64,000 nucleotides of DNA from Acidobacteriota bacterium. Lineage in GTDB: Bacteria; Acidobacteriota; Terriglobia; Acidiferrales; UBA7541. Below the pieces are notes generated by a model, which worked only from the letters and a program-made list of their open reading frames with translations, did no database searches and was not told where the DNA came from. The stretch lies in NCBI GenBank assembly GCA_013289825.1, contig JABCZF010000014.1:1-64000 (forward strand), written 5' to 3'. A program made the translations under genes and the position numbers. Positions 1 to 9,783 of this stretch are shown here, in pieces; positions within the stretch are counted from its first letter, which is position 1; every line of letters starts with the position of its first letter.

Positions 1-283
1 AGCCGTTAAGCGTTGCCGTCAGCCCATAATAGGCACCCAGGTTTAGCGCGTTCGTGCCGCTGATCGACACATTTTCCGTGCAGGGCCCGGTCACCAGAAT
101 GAAAGAACCGGGGGTGGCGTTCGGCAGTGCGCGGTTGATGCTCGGGTAGGCAGAAGGATTTGCTCCGGTGCAATCGACGATTAAGTACTGCGCCCGAGCA
201 CCCGCGGGGCAAAGCAAAAACATCGCGAGTAGGGGGACACTCAGAAACAGACTACTGACTTTCAGGTTCTTAAACTCTTTCAT
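1..283 (-). CDS. Secreted protein, N-terminal fragment (runs off window start)
   Basis: An open frame starts with ATG at 283 and stays open to base 1, so only the first 94 residues are visible. A good ribosome site (AAAGGAG) lies seven bases before the ATG. Residues 1-31 form a clear signal peptide: a basic start, a hydrophobic core, then an Ala-Arg-Ala cleavage region. The mature part begins with a Cys-containing stretch and a pattern of short hydrophobic strands (LILVTGP, NVSISG, ALNLGAYYG). This recalls the first turns of right-handed beta-helix, pectate-lyase-like secreted proteins. The fold is an inference from this short piece; the export signal is seen directly. Confidence 0.7.
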   Translation of the reverse strand, partial: MKEFKNLKVSSLFLSVPLLAMFLLCPAGARAQYLIVDCTGANPSAYPSINRALPNATPGSFILVTGPCTENVSISGTNALNLGAYYGLTATLNG

Positions 284-996
284 GGCCGCTCCTTTGAGCT
301 GCGGCCGGTCCCGCCGGTGAAAAGCCACGACCTGGTGTGGGTCTTGATTCGGCCGGGATTTACCGTTGCCATCAGCTGCGGCCATCGTAGGACGGGCCAC
401 AGCGCGACGCAAGCGACATCGAGCGACAACGGGCTCTCAGAGCCGATTGGCGTGCTTTGTCACACCCTGTCGTGTCGATCGAACGGCTTTCGGCAGAGGC
501 GGACCCGCCTTCTCTGCGGCCCTGTCGGGAAGTGCATCAATGTTTTTTCACAAGTTAACCGGACCATGCCTGATCAACTAATCAGCCATTTGAGCACGGA
601 CGGGCAAACCGATTTCGCCCTCCCGCTTGCGTTGGTCCAAGTAATTCAATGTGAGCGGCGCAATCATGTAGAAAACGACCAGGAATCAGGGTCCCAGAGC
701 CAGCGTGCCGCTTCCCGGACGGTCGGCCATCGGGAAGCTATGAATGTTCGACTACCAGACCTTGAGCGGCGGCCTTTCGCCCGCCTCTAGAGTTGACGGC
801 GGGTGCCGTCCGCGGTGGACTTCAAACGAAGATCTTCCCTTGGGGCACTTCCATCCTTAATGTGCCAATCATCATGCCGCAAAATGCGCCTGCTATTTCT
901 GTCTCTCTAAGCGGCGGGCTGGTCGTCCGGGTCACCTGGAAAATGGCCCGAGAAGCGTTCCAGCATCTGCCGCAAATCATAGACCTGGAGGTTTTA
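284..996. other. Intergenic region, no supported gene
   Basis: About 700 bases lie between the divergent secreted-protein genes. Open frames occur here on the plus strand, but they lack ribosome sites, have no recognisable domain, and use arginine- and serine-rich codons like shadow frames. The stretch presumably holds the two divergent promoters. I see no RNA gene or strong hairpin. Confidence 0.5.
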
Positions 997-2244
997 ATGT
1001 CCCTGTTCAAATCCCTGTTCAAATATGTCCGCTTTTTCGGAGTGTTTGCCCTGCTGCTGGCCATGAGCAGTTGGCGCGCAAGCGCCCAGGAAGACCGGGA
1101 AATCAAGCATGTGTTCGTAATCGCGATGGAGAATCACAACTGGACTCAGCCGACGACCGTCCCGGGCGGGATTCAGCAGATTTTTCAAAACCCGAACGCT
1201 CCGTTCATTAACAGTCTTGTGAACGGAACCGCCCTGGCATTCATCGATGGCCAGGTGGAGAACATCAGCAAGCACGTCTCCTACGCGACGGCCTACCACA
1301 ACGTTCTAGCCACTCCCAGCGGAGCTAATCCTCATATTCATCCTTCCGAGCCCAACTATCTCTGGGCGGAAGCCGGGACCAATTTTGGCGTGCTGAACGA
1401 CAACGACCCCTTTGTAGTTCCCGGCGGTACGAACCAGAACACCGACCAGCACTTGACTGGTCTCCTCGAAGAGGCCGGAAAAACGTGGAAGTCGTATCAG
1501 GAAGACATCGATCTCATGAAGAACGCAAGCGCACAGCTCATCGATGTGCCTCTGCCTTGGCAGCTGCGAACCTCTCCGATCTCAAGCTTTTCGGGGATAT
1601 TTGCTCCCGGCTACCTGAATGAGTACAACGATTCAGACCAGTTCAACTACGCCGTCAAGCACAACCCTCAGGCGTTCTTCAGCGATACCAACGGCGGCGA
1701 CAATGCAACTCCCGCGAACCCGCTAGCCCGAAACTACGCCCCTTTGCAGCAGTTGGCATTCGATCTGGCCGAAGGCCACTGGGCCGATTACAACTGGATT
1801 ACGCCCGACCAATACAACGACATGCACAGCGGACTAACTGGCGGGTTTGCAGGGCTGACCGGTGATGCCGGCAATATCAGACAGGGGGATAATTTCCTGA
1901 GCCGGATTGTTCCCGTAATCATGTCCTCCGAGGCCTACAAAGACGGTGGAGTAATCATCCTCTGGTGGGACGAATCCGAAAACGACGGCGCGACGAGTGA
2001 TAACGGGGACGACTTCAACCACACGATAGGCGAGATCATCATCTCCAACCTCGCTCATAGCAACGAGAACGGCTTGCCCTACGCCAGCCAGATCGACTAT
2101 ACGCACTCCTCCGATTTGCGCACCATGCAGGAGATCTTCCACGTTAAAGCAACCTCCGGCCCGTCACCATTTCTGGGTGATGCCGCCAACGCCACCGATT
2201 TGTCAGACCTGTTTGAGCCCGGTGTAATCCCCACGAGGCCGTAG
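997..2244 (+). CDS. Secreted phosphoesterase (phospholipase C / acid phosphatase family)
   Basis: The protein has 415 residues. I chose the ATG at 997 because GGAG sits six bases upstream and a signal peptide follows directly (FGVFALLLAMSSWRASAQ). The frame stays open further upstream but that part looks non-coding. The mature protein starts with IKHVFVIAMENHNW, the metal-binding opening of the phosphoesterase family that includes phospholipase C and AcpA-like acid phosphatases. Further family landmarks are the Asn-Pro-His-Pro-like stretch around ANPHIHPSEPNYLW and the late WWDESENDG stretch. It should hydrolyse phosphate esters outside the cytoplasm; the substrate cannot be read from sequence. 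Curiously, the first codons contain two direct copies of a 12-base unit coding for SLFK-SLFK. A strong hairpin follows the gene. Confidence 0.85.
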   Translation: MSLFKSLFKYVRFFGVFALLLAMSSWRASAQEDREIKHVFVIAMENHNWTQPTTVPGGIQQIFQNPNAPFINSLVNGTALAFIDGQVENISKHVSYATAYHNVLATPSGANPHIHPSEPNYLWAEAGTNFGVLNDNDPFVVPGGTNQNTDQHLTGLLEEAGKTWKSYQEDIDLMKNASAQLIDVPLPWQLRTSPISSFSGIFAPGYLNEYNDSDQFNYAVKHNPQAFFSDTNGGDNATPANPLARNYAPLQQLAFDLAEGHWADYNWITPDQYNDMHSGLTGGFAGLTGDAGNIRQGDNFLSRIVPVIMSSEAYKDGGVIILWWDESENDGATSDNGDDFNHTIGEIIISNLAHSNENGLPYASQIDYTHSSDLRTMQEIFHVKATSGPSPFLGDAANATDLSDLFEPGVIPTRP

Positions 2245-2815
2245 GAAATTTCGCCTGGTTCTGCCACTTCCAGCAGCCTACGCACCAGCGGCGCAGAGAT
2301 CCTTTGTTTTAGGATCTCTGCGCCCTTTGCCATTAGAGCGGAGTCTTTTGTTGCACAGGACGTATTGCTTACTAATGCCAGCGGTGCCCGCCACCACTGG
2401 CGGCGGAGTAGGAAGTCGCGGCAGACCTATTCGAAAATGGCTGGGAGCCGCTGGGCTGGAGGCGGTGTGCGGTGTGCGATCAGTCGATCAAGCTACCGAT
2501 AGCTTACCACTAGCTCGTCGAGGCCCAGCGTAAGCTACTGGAATTGCAGGGGATATGGGAGTTCTGGCGGCTGGCGCGGCGGCCGCGCTGTTTAGGTTTG
2601 TACCCTACCCTAAAGGACACGCCGTCCCGGACCGAAGCCGCAGCAGGGAGGACGTGTGGCGATGCCGGACTCTCCTTTTGACGTTCCGAGGAACTGGAAG
2701 ACCCGTGGCGCACGACCCGCTTGGGGAACCCGGATTACACTCAGAACACATTGTGCAGCTGCCCTGCTACGCGCGATTGTAAAAGATGAGGCAGTGAGGC
2801 GAGAATAGTAGCCTC
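2245..2815. other. Intergenic region upstream of glmU
   Basis: This stretch holds the terminator at 2290-2324 and presumably the glmU promoter. Short open frames on both strands show no domain, no ribosome site and no codon pattern like the neighbours, so none is annotated. Confidence 0.5.
2290..2330 (+). terminator. Strong hairpin terminator
   Basis: A perfect 14-base-pair stem (GGCGCAGAGATCCT at 2290-2303 against 2311-2324) encloses a seven-base T-rich loop. It lies 45 bases after the phosphoesterase stop codon. The T tract after the stem is weak (CTTTGCC), so it may act as a roadblock or 3'-end stabiliser as well as an intrinsic terminator. Confidence 0.75.
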
Positions 2816-4276
2816 ATGCCCAATCACGATCTGGCCGTTGTTATTCTTGCCGCGGGAAAAGGCACGCGGCTGAAATCCAGCCTGGCAAAGGTTTTGCACC
2901 GCGCGGGGGGCCGCACGCTCATCGAGCATGTGGTCCGCGCGTGCGCGCCATTGGGTGCGAAGCAGACGATCGTGGTCGTGGGGCACCAGGCGGAGCAAGT
3001 CACGCCGGCGGTGGAGCCCTTGGGCGCGGAGACTGTTCTGCAACAGCCGCAGCACGGAACCGGGCATGCGTTGCAGATCACGCGTCGCGCGTTGGGCCGG
3101 GCGAAACTTGCGATTGTTTTGCCGGGTGACGCGCCGCTGGTGCGCACGGAAACGCTCAAGGCGCTCATCGCCGCGCATCGCGCCGGAGATGCCGCTGCCA
3201 CGATCCTGACCGCGGTGCTCGCCGATCCATCGGGCTACGGCCGCATCTTGCGCAAATCCGAAACAGCTGTCGCGGCCATCGTGGAAGAATCGCAGCTCAC
3301 TCCCGACCAGCGCGAACTGAACGAAATCAACTCCGCGATCTATTGCTTCACACTGGACAAGCTCTGGCCGGCACTGGCTCACCTCAAGCCCAACAACAAG
3401 CATCGCGAGCTTTACCTGACGGATACTATCGCCGTCATGACTGCGAAAAACGAGACCGTTCTGGCAGAACTCGCCCCGGACGCCCGCGAAGTTCTGGGCT
3501 GCAACACGCGCGCGGACTTGGCGGAAGTGGACCGCGTATTCCGCGAACGGAAGCGCGCGGCACTGATGGACGCGGGAGTCACCATTCAGTTGCCCGAAAC
3601 GGTGCTGATCGATCCCGAGGTCATGGTGGGAGAAGACACGGTGATTGAGGCCGGCGTGCAGCTTCTCGGAAAAACTAAGATCGGGGCGCGTTGCACGATT
3701 CGCAGCGGCAGCGTGCTGACCGACGCGCTTCTCGGCGATGCCGTGACCGTCGAGCCGCATTGCGTCGTCGCGCGGAGCCGTTTGGACGATCATGTGATCA
3801 TCGGACCGTTTGCGCGTTTGCGGCCCGACAATCACTTGAAGGCTGGCGCGCGGATTGGCAATTTCGTCGAACTGAAAAACAGCACCATCGGCGAAGGCAC
3901 CAAAGCCATGCACTTGACGTATCTGGGCGATACGAGAATCGGTGCAAAATCGAATGTCGGTGCTGGCACAATCACCTGCAACTACGACGGCTTTCACAAA
4001 TTTCCGACTTCGATCGGAAACAAAGTGTTTATCGGGAGCGACAGCACGCTGGTTGCGCCCTTGCGCATCGGCGATGGCGCGTATATCGGGGCTGGCTCCA
4101 CGATTACCGACAACGTCCCTGCGGATGCGCTGGCTATTGCGCGCGGCCGCCAGGCCAACAAGCCGGGCTGGGCGTCCAAAAAGCGCCGCGAATTGGCCGC
4201 AGCTGAAAATCCCAAGAAGGCTAAGCGGTCCCGAAAGAAATCAAAAGCCCGTCAGCCGTCCAAAAAACGCAAGTGA
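2816..4276 (+). CDS. glmU: Bifunctional UDP-GlcNAc pyrophosphorylase / glucosamine-1-phosphate acetyltransferase
   Basis: The cytoplasmic enzyme acetylates glucosamine-1-phosphate and then couples it to UTP, giving UDP-GlcNAc for peptidoglycan and lipid A. The N-terminal uridylyltransferase domain opens with the nucleotide loop LAAGKGTR (about residues 11-18) and has the metal aspartate in VLPGDAPLV. The C-terminal left-handed beta-helix shows many hexapeptide repeats and the acetyltransferase histidine in AMHLTYLGD, followed by CNYDG. At 486 residues it is about 30 longer than usual. The extra length is a Lys/Arg-rich tail after the helix (from about residue 460), unlike typical GlmU. The start at 2816 has a GAGGCGAG element upstream. 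Identification is firm; the role of the tail is unknown. Confidence 0.97.
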   Translation: MPNHDLAVVILAAGKGTRLKSSLAKVLHRAGGRTLIEHVVRACAPLGAKQTIVVVGHQAEQVTPAVEPLGAETVLQQPQHGTGHALQITRRALGRAKLAIVLPGDAPLVRTETLKALIAAHRAGDAAATILTAVLADPSGYGRILRKSETAVAAIVEESQLTPDQRELNEINSAIYCFTLDKLWPALAHLKPNNKHRELYLTDTIAVMTAKNETVLAELAPDAREVLGCNTRADLAEVDRVFRERKRAALMDAGVTIQLPETVLIDPEVMVGEDTVIEAGVQLLGKTKIGARCTIRSGSVLTDALLGDAVTVEPHCVVARSRLDDHVIIGPFARLRPDNHLKAGARIGNFVELKNSTIGEGTKAMHLTYLGDTRIGAKSNVGAGTITCNYDGFHKFPTSIGNKVFIGSDSTLVAPLRIGDGAYIGAGSTITDNVPADALAIARGRQANKPGWASKKRRELAAAENPKKAKRSRKKSKARQPSKKRK

Positions 4277-4416
4277 GTTTTTGTCCAGAAGAGCGGCGTC
4301 AACACTCTACCCCTCCGACCATCCCAAGCCGCTTGCAAAAGCGGGGCCACCAAACGTTGAATGCAAGTGCAGCGGATGCTATCGTCCGCGGTACGTGAAT
4401 CCGAAGGAGTACGCCT

Positions 4417-4857
4417 GTGGGCAATTGGGTGAACTGGCTGTTGGTCATTGGCGGCTTGATCTGCGTGATCATCGAATTGGCGCTCGGAGCGCTCACCGGC
4501 CTGGACCTTGCGCTCGTCGGCGGATCGCTCACGATCGGAGGCACCATCGGGCTTCTGGCCGGCTCGGCGCGAATCGGTTTGCTGGCTGGTGGGGTTCTCG
4601 CGCTGCTGTACCTGGCCATATTTCGAAGCTGGCTGAAATCCCAGCTCACGGTAAAGAATATTGCGAGCAATGTGGACGCGGTGGTGGGAAAAACCGGCGT
4701 GGTGACGAAACGCATTGCGCCAAGCGAGCCCGGCATGGTGAAAGTAGGCGCGGAAGTTTGGCGCGCGGAGTTGGCGGGCGCGGAGGATGCCGCGCGGGAT
4801 TTGGGCGCGCAGGTTACGGTGCAGTCGGTCGAAGGCGTGACACTCAGAGTGAGGTGA
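4417..4857 (+). CDS. NfeD-like membrane protein
   Basis: The 146-residue protein starts at a GTG with AAGGAG eight bases upstream. Two or three hydrophobic segments (about residues 6-30, 38-52 and 54-70) are followed by a soluble domain of about 70 residues. That domain has the NfeD OB-fold pattern: VGKTGVV, then GMVKVGAEVWRAE, ending in VTVQSVEGVTLRVR. NfeD proteins partner with SPFH/stomatin proteins, and the next gene is exactly such a protein. The stop codon overlaps its ribosome site, so the two are surely co-translated. This is the short NfeD form without the N-terminal ClpP-like protease domain. A role in membrane microdomain upkeep is inferred from the family. Confidence 0.88.
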   Translation: MGNWVNWLLVIGGLICVIIELALGALTGLDLALVGGSLTIGGTIGLLAGSARIGLLAGGVLALLYLAIFRSWLKSQLTVKNIASNVDAVVGKTGVVTKRIAPSEPGMVKVGAEVWRAELAGAEDAARDLGAQVTVQSVEGVTLRVR

Positions 4858-4863
4858 GCGGCT

Positions 4864-5802
4864 ATGGATCCTCTTGGCGGACTGGTGATGCTGGCAATTT
4901 TTGTGTTTCTGGTATTGGGACTCGTGGCGCTGGCCAAAGGCGCGCGGACTGTCAAGCAGTATGAAAAGGGATTGATCACCCGCCTCGGCAAATATCACGG
5001 CATGGCGCCTTCGGGACTAACGATTATCCTGCCGTTCGTGGACGACATCGTGCGCGTGGACATGCGCGAGCAGGTCATCACTGTGCCGCCGCAAAAGCTG
5101 ATCACCAAAGATAACGTGACCGTTGAAGTGGACGCAGTGGTCTATTACAAAGTGATCGACCCTGTGAAATCTCAATATGAGGTGCAGGATTTTGGCTATG
5201 CGTGCACTACACTGGCGCAGACGAATCTTCGCAATCTGATCGGCGACCGCACCCTGGATGAAACGCTGGTTGCCCGGGACATGATCAACACGAATTTGCG
5301 CGAAGTCCTCGACGAAGCCACCAACGGTTGGGGCGTGAAGGTCACGCGCGTCGAGGTGCAAAAAATTGAGCCGCCGCGGGACATTACGGATGCCATGTCG
5401 CGCCAAATGAAAGCGGAACGCGAGAAGCGCGCCGCCGTGCTGGAGGCGGAAGGCATAAAGCAGAGCCAAATTTTGCAAGCCGAAGGCAAGAAGCAATCCG
5501 AAATACTGAAGGCCGAAGGCGACGCCCAGGCGCGCATCACGCGCGCCAACGCCGAAGCGGAGGCCATCAAGCTGGTCTCGAACGCCGCGGAAACTTATTT
5601 CAAAGAACGAGCCGAAATGATGCGCCGTCTCGAAGTCTTGAACAACACGTTGGCGCAAAACACAAAATACATTGTTCCTTCCAACTCGAGCCTCGTCAAT
5701 ATTCTGGGCCTCGATGGCGCGACTCCCGCCGCCGTGCCGGCCCCCAGTTCCCTAACCTCATCGGGCCCAGCTAGCTCCGGGCCCGGAGGCCGCTCGGTCT
5801 AG
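4864..5802 (+). CDS. SPFH/band-7 (stomatin, QmcA-like) membrane protein
   Basis: The 312-residue protein has one N-terminal membrane anchor (about residues 8-27) and then the SPFH domain, seen in YEKGLITRLGKYHGM and VPPQKLITKDNVTVEVDAVVYYKV. A long Ala/Glu/Lys/Gln-rich coiled coil (about residues 175-250) contains four near-repeats of the unit LEAEGIKQSQI. This layout matches stomatin-like proteins and E. coli QmcA. Such proteins form rings or scaffolds in the inner membrane and work with NfeD proteins. The gene starts six bases after the nfeD-like stop, with GAGGTGAG as ribosome site. The tail after residue 280 is Pro/Ser/Ala-rich and probably disordered. Confidence 0.92.
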   Translation: MDPLGGLVMLAIFVFLVLGLVALAKGARTVKQYEKGLITRLGKYHGMAPSGLTIILPFVDDIVRVDMREQVITVPPQKLITKDNVTVEVDAVVYYKVIDPVKSQYEVQDFGYACTTLAQTNLRNLIGDRTLDETLVARDMINTNLREVLDEATNGWGVKVTRVEVQKIEPPRDITDAMSRQMKAEREKRAAVLEAEGIKQSQILQAEGKKQSEILKAEGDAQARITRANAEAEAIKLVSNAAETYFKERAEMMRRLEVLNNTLAQNTKYIVPSNSSLVNILGLDGATPAAVPAPSSLTSSGPASSGPGGRSV

Positions 5803-6152
5803 TCCGCCAGAGCCGGAGCCCCACGGGGCGCGCACGGTAGAACCTCAAGCAAAAGGCATCTGTCGAAGGCAGGATGATTTCGCCGCCGCCGTCGTCGTGC
5901 CGGAGGTCCTAGCGGAATGGAAGGCGTGCGGCGCGAGGATCATCGAGGCGCCCGCATGGACCGTCTGGAAGTGTTCTGATGTGGGTCCAGGACAATTTCT
6001 GTTTCCACCTGGGCGTTTCGGTGGATATGGCCTCTCAGGCGAAGGGAGATAGACTCGGTCCGAAACTCGTCCGAAACTGGCGAATGAAGTTCCGAATGGC
6101 CCGCGTGTGCTAAAATAGGTGTTCCCCGAATGCCCTACGGAGCCAACACGCA
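5803..6152. other. Intergenic region before purQ
   Basis: No gene is supported here. In many bacteria purS sits just before purQ, but reading all three plus frames shows no PurS-like 80-residue protein. Two direct copies of GTCCGAAACT lie 11 bases apart at about 6058-6078. A possible -10 element (TAAAAT, 6111-6116) lies about 36 bases before the purQ start, but no good -35 is seen. Confidence 0.5.
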
Positions 6153-6863
6153 ATGAAATTCGGAGTCGTAGTTTTTCCCGGTTCCAATTGCGACCACGAC
6201 GCGTTTTACGCCATCGGCAATGTCCTCGACAAACCTGTCGAATTTATCTGGCACCAATCTCAGGAACTCGGGAATTCGGACGTCATCATTTTGCCGGGCG
6301 GTTTTGCCTATGGCGATTATCTGCGCACCGGCGCCATCGCACGGTTTTCCCCGGTGATGAAATCGGTCGAGAAATTCGCCAACGGCGGCGGCCTGGTCCT
6401 GGGCATCTGCAATGGCTTCCAGATATTGCTGGAAGCCGGCTTGCTCCCTGGTGCCATGATGCGCAACAGCGGCCTCCGCTACATCTGCCGGCAGGTGCAT
6501 ATCCGCGTCGAGCAAACCGACACGCCGTTTACCAACGCCGCGGCCCCTGGCCAAATACTGACAATCCCCATCGCGCACAACGACGGCAACTATACCTGCG
6601 AGGAAACAACCCTCGCGGAGCTCGAGAAAAATCGCCAGGTCATTTTCCGTTATACGACGTCCGACGGAGCAGATGACGCCGCCGGCAATCCCAACGGCTC
6701 GATGGGTAACATCGCCGGTATTTCCAACCGCGAGCGCAACGTTGCCGGACTGATGCCCCATCCGGAGCGCGCTGTGGAATCCGCTCTGGGTTCCGCCGAT
6801 GGGTTGGTCATTTTCAAGTCCATGATCGCAGCCCTGGTCGGTGCTCGAAAGGCCACGGCGTGA
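6153..6863 (+). CDS. purQ: Phosphoribosylformylglycinamidine synthase, glutaminase subunit
   Basis: PurQ releases ammonia from glutamine and feeds it to PurL in the fourth step of purine synthesis. The class I glutamine amidotransferase triad is visible: the nucleophile Cys86 in LGICNGFQ, and the His and Glu of [10 protein letters not shown] near the C-terminus. The N-terminus ([12 protein letters not shown]) is the standard PurQ opening. At 236 residues it is the normal size for the separate-subunit form, which needs PurL and PurS as partners. It opens the purine cluster. PurL follows, but one unknown gene lies between them and PurS is absent nearby. Confidence 0.96.
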   Translation: MKFGVVVFPGSNCDHDAFYAIGNVLDKPVEFIWHQSQELGNSDVIILPGGFAYGDYLRTGAIARFSPVMKSVEKFANGGGLVLGICNGFQILLEAGLLPGAMMRNSGLRYICRQVHIRVEQTDTPFTNAAAPGQILTIPIAHNDGNYTCEETTLAELEKNRQVIFRYTTSDGADDAAGNPNGSMGNIAGISNRERNVAGLMPHPERAVESALGSADGLVIFKSMIAALVGARKATA

Positions 6864-6929
6864 GGATCGCCGCGGCTATTTCGAAGAAGTCCGAGCTGGG
6901 CTCAAGGCCCTCTAGTTTTGAGCGACGCC

Positions 6930-7418
6930 ATGAATGAAGAACTCTCTGAGCTAAGTTACGAGGAATTTGTTCGCGCGCGGAGTCTGTACTGGCAAAAAGA
7001 AGCGAAAGGCCTGGCCAACGGAATGGTCCTGCCAGAAAACGGCGGAGTGCCGGCGGCAGACGACAGCAGCAGTTTCATGCTTTATGCACCGGGCCCGGAA
7101 GGCATTTTCGCCATATTTGAGGATGCCGACCAAGCCGGCTGGTTTTATCTTTACGGTGCGAAGCAACGCGAGATTTTCAAGCGCGCTCACATCTACGATC
7201 GCTCGAATGTCGCTGTCGATGAAGATGTCGTGGACATCGGATGGGCCGTTGACGGTTCTGCTTGCGGCCTTGCCGTTTGGGGCGAATTTCGCGCGTTTCT
7301 AGGAGTCTCGAACGATTTGGAAATGCGAAAGCCGGTCATGAACGCAGCGGAAGACGGCATACCCGTCAAGGATTGGCCTGCCGGATTTGATCGCTATCTC
7401 GATACGAAAATCGAGTGA
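6930..7418 (+). CDS. Conserved hypothetical protein between purQ and purL (possibly DUF2251-like)
   Basis: The protein has 162 residues from the ATG at 6930; a TTG at 6918 is an alternative start, and neither has a strong ribosome site. There is no signal peptide or membrane segment, and the sequence is acidic. The central part ([19 protein letters not shown], then HIYDRSNV and [17 protein letters not shown]) recalls small DUF2251-type domains with a FEDDGETGYFY-like core. That match is from memory and uncertain. The gene is tightly placed between two purine genes, 66 bases after purQ and 19 before purL. It is therefore likely co-transcribed with them, but no function follows from this. Confidence 0.75.
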   Translation: MNEELSELSYEEFVRARSLYWQKEAKGLANGMVLPENGGVPAADDSSSFMLYAPGPEGIFAIFEDADQAGWFYLYGAKQREIFKRAHIYDRSNVAVDEDVVDIGWAVDGSACGLAVWGEFRAFLGVSNDLEMRKPVMNAAEDGIPVKDWPAGFDRYLDTKIE

Positions 7419-7437
7419 AGGACCACGAAACGTAAAA

Positions 7438-9783
7438 ATGCCTACCGCAAGCGCCGAAATCAAAGTGACTCCGGAAATCGCCGCCGAACACGGTGTGACG
7501 CGCGAAGAGTATGCACGCATCCACCAAATCCTCGGCCGCGATCCCAACATCACCGAGCTGGGCATTTTCAGCGTGATGTGGAGCGAGCACTGCTCCTACA
7601 AATCGAGCAAAGTGCACCTGAAGCGCCTGCCTACGCGAGGCAAGCTTGTGGTGCAGGGGCCGGGGGAAAATGCGGGAGTCGTGGACATCGGCGATGGGCT
7701 GGTTGCCGCGTTTAAGATTGAATCGCACAATCATCCCAGCTACGTCGAACCGTTCCAAGGCGCCACGACTGGCGTTGGCGGCATCCTCCGCGACATTTTC
7801 ACCATGGGCGCACGTCCGATCGCCGTCCTCGATTCGCTCCGCTTCGGTGAAATCGTGCCCGGTCCAGGAACGAGTGAAGAAGACGCCGCCAAGAACCGTC
7901 GCATTCTCGACGGCGTGATTCGCGGGGTCGCCAGTTACGGAAACTGTTTCGGCGTCCCAACCGTCGGTGGAGAAGTCAGTTTCGAGCCGTGCTATTCGCA
8001 AAACCCGCTGGTCAACGCGCTAGCCCTTGGCATCGCACGCAAAGAAGAGATTTTTCTCGCTAAAGCCAAAGGCATCGGCAATCCCGTCATCTATGTCGGC
8101 GCAAAAACCGGCCGCGACGGCATTCACGGCGCTTCGCTGCTGGCCTCGGCCGAGTTCACCGAAGAATCCAAGCAAAAGCGCCCCAACGTGCAGGTGGGCG
8201 ACCCGTTCCTGGAGAAGCTCCTGCTGGAAGCCTGCCTCGAAGCCATGCAGACCGGGGCGGTCGTAGCCATTCAAGACATGGGCGCGGCCGGCCTCACCTG
8301 CTCGACGATGGAAATGGCCTCGCGCGGCGGCACCGGCATCGAAATCGATCTCGCCAAAGTTCCCCAGCGCGAAACTGGCATGACCCCCTACGAAATCATG
8401 CTCAGCGAATCGCAGGAGCGCATGCTCCTCGTCGCGGAAAGAGGACGCGAGCACGAAGTTCTCGAGGTCTTCAAAAAGTGGGGACTCGATGCCGTGGTGG
8501 TCGGTACGGTCACCGACGGCGGTATCGCCAAGGTTTTGCATCACGGCCAAATCGCCGCGGAAATCCCCGCGCATCCGCTCGCCGAAGAAGGCCCGGTCTA
8601 CCGCCGTCCCATCGCGCAACCGCCGCTCCGGCACGAAACGACCGCCGATTGGTTTCCCTTCGCGCCGGACGGCACAGATTTCACTGCGAATTTTCGAAGG
8701 CTCCTGGCTTCCCCAGCCATCGCCTCGAAGCGTTGGATTACCGAGCAGTACGACACCAGCGTGCGCACCAACACGCTCGCAGGTCCCGGCGCAAGTGATG
8801 CCGCAGTTGTGCGCATCAAGGATCCCAAAACGGGAATCGTAAAGTGCGCCTTAGCGCTGGCCACCGACGGCAACGGGCGCTGGTGCCAGTTGAATCCGCG
8901 CGTTGGCGCCATGCACGCGGTCGCCGAAGCCGCCCGCAACGTTGCCTCGTCCGGCGCGCGCCCCATCGCCGCAACGAACTGCCTCAATTTCGGCAGCCCG
9001 GAAAAACCGGATGTCATGTGGCAATTCAGCGAAGCCATCGACGGTCTCACCGTGGCCTGCAGCGAACTGGGCACACCCATTACGGGCGGAAACGTCAGCT
9101 TCTACAACGAGACCCTGGGCAAATCCATCTACCCGACCCCCGTCATCGGTATCCTCGGCATCCTCGAAGACGCTTCCCGAGTTCTGAAAATCGCGTTCCG
9201 CGCCGAAGGCGATGTCATCGTCCTGCTCGGTAGTCTTGCCGTAGGGCTGGCCCCGGGTTCGCCAGCGGGCGGGGCAAGTTCCGTTCCTGCTGAATTCGCG
9301 CGTGAATTCTCTTCCTCCGAATATTCCAAAACCATCGCCGGCATCGTCGCCGGCGAACCCCCAGCCATCGATCTGACCTCGGAAAAACGACTGATCGATT
9401 GCCTGGTCGCTCTGGCCTCTGAAGGCTGCCTCGAATCCTCCCACGACGTTTCCGACGGCGGCATCGCCGTCACGCTAGCCGAATCCTGTTTCGCCTCCGC
9501 TGGACTGGGCGCGCACGTTTCTCTGGACAAGGATGCCTCGGCGGAGTTTGCAGCCTTCAACGAACGCGGCGCCCGCTGTGTCGTATCCGTCTCACCCATA
9601 AAACTTGCCGCCGTTCTCCTAACTGCGAGACAATACGGTGTAGGCGCGCGCGAAATCGGCACAGTGCATCCTGGCAGCGCGCTTCGCATCGAATATAAGG
9701 GGAGCGCGGTAGTCGAATCCCCTCTCGACTCCCTGCGCAGCATTTGGGCCAATTCGCTCGAGCGTACGCTAGCCTCAAAATGA
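7438..9783 (+). CDS. purL: Phosphoribosylformylglycinamidine synthase, large (synthetase) subunit
   Basis: PurL makes formylglycinamidine ribonucleotide from FGAR, ATP and ammonia supplied by PurQ. The start at 7438 gives 781 residues, the usual size of the small Bacillus-type PurL that works in a PurS-PurL-PurQ complex. It is far shorter than the 1,290-residue single-chain enzyme. Clear PurL motifs are seen: [14 protein letters not shown] near residue 43, [10 protein letters not shown], the repeated half-domain starting near the [12 protein letters not shown] stretch, and [16 protein letters not shown] late in the protein. The stop overlaps the purF start (ATGA), so PurL and PurF synthesis is coupled. 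Confidence 0.97.
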   Translation: MPTASAEIKVTPEIAAEHGVTREEYARIHQILGRDPNITELGIFSVMWSEHCSYKSSKVHLKRLPTRGKLVVQGPGENAGVVDIGDGLVAAFKIESHNHPSYVEPFQGATTGVGGILRDIFTMGARPIAVLDSLRFGEIVPGPGTSEEDAAKNRRILDGVIRGVASYGNCFGVPTVGGEVSFEPCYSQNPLVNALALGIARKEEIFLAKAKGIGNPVIYVGAKTGRDGIHGASLLASAEFTEESKQKRPNVQVGDPFLEKLLLEACLEAMQTGAVVAIQDMGAAGLTCSTMEMASRGGTGIEIDLAKVPQRETGMTPYEIMLSESQERMLLVAERGREHEVLEVFKKWGLDAVVVGTVTDGGIAKVLHHGQIAAEIPAHPLAEEGPVYRRPIAQPPLRHETTADWFPFAPDGTDFTANFRRLLASPAIASKRWITEQYDTSVRTNTLAGPGASDAAVVRIKDPKTGIVKCALALATDGNGRWCQLNPRVGAMHAVAEAARNVASSGARPIAATNCLNFGSPEKPDVMWQFSEAIDGLTVACSELGTPITGGNVSFYNETLGKSIYPTPVIGILGILEDASRVLKIAFRAEGDVIVLLGSLAVGLAPGSPAGGASSVPAEFAREFSSSEYSKTIAGIVAGEPPAIDLTSEKRLIDCLVALASEGCLESSHDVSDGGIAVTLAESCFASAGLGAHVSLDKDASAEFAAFNERGARCVVSVSPIKLAAVLLTARQYGVGAREIGTVHPGSALRIEYKGSAVVESPLDSLRSIWANSLERTLASK

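Noticed and set aside
317..790. 157-codon open frame on the plus strand before the phosphoesterase
   Set aside because: No ribosome site, Arg/Ser/His-rich shadow-like composition and no recognisable motif; a leader region is more likely.
2741..3997. 418-codon minus-strand open frame opposite glmU
   Set aside because: It lies fully opposite glmU, is rich in Arg, Gln and His, and has no domain; long antisense frames are common in high-G+C genes.
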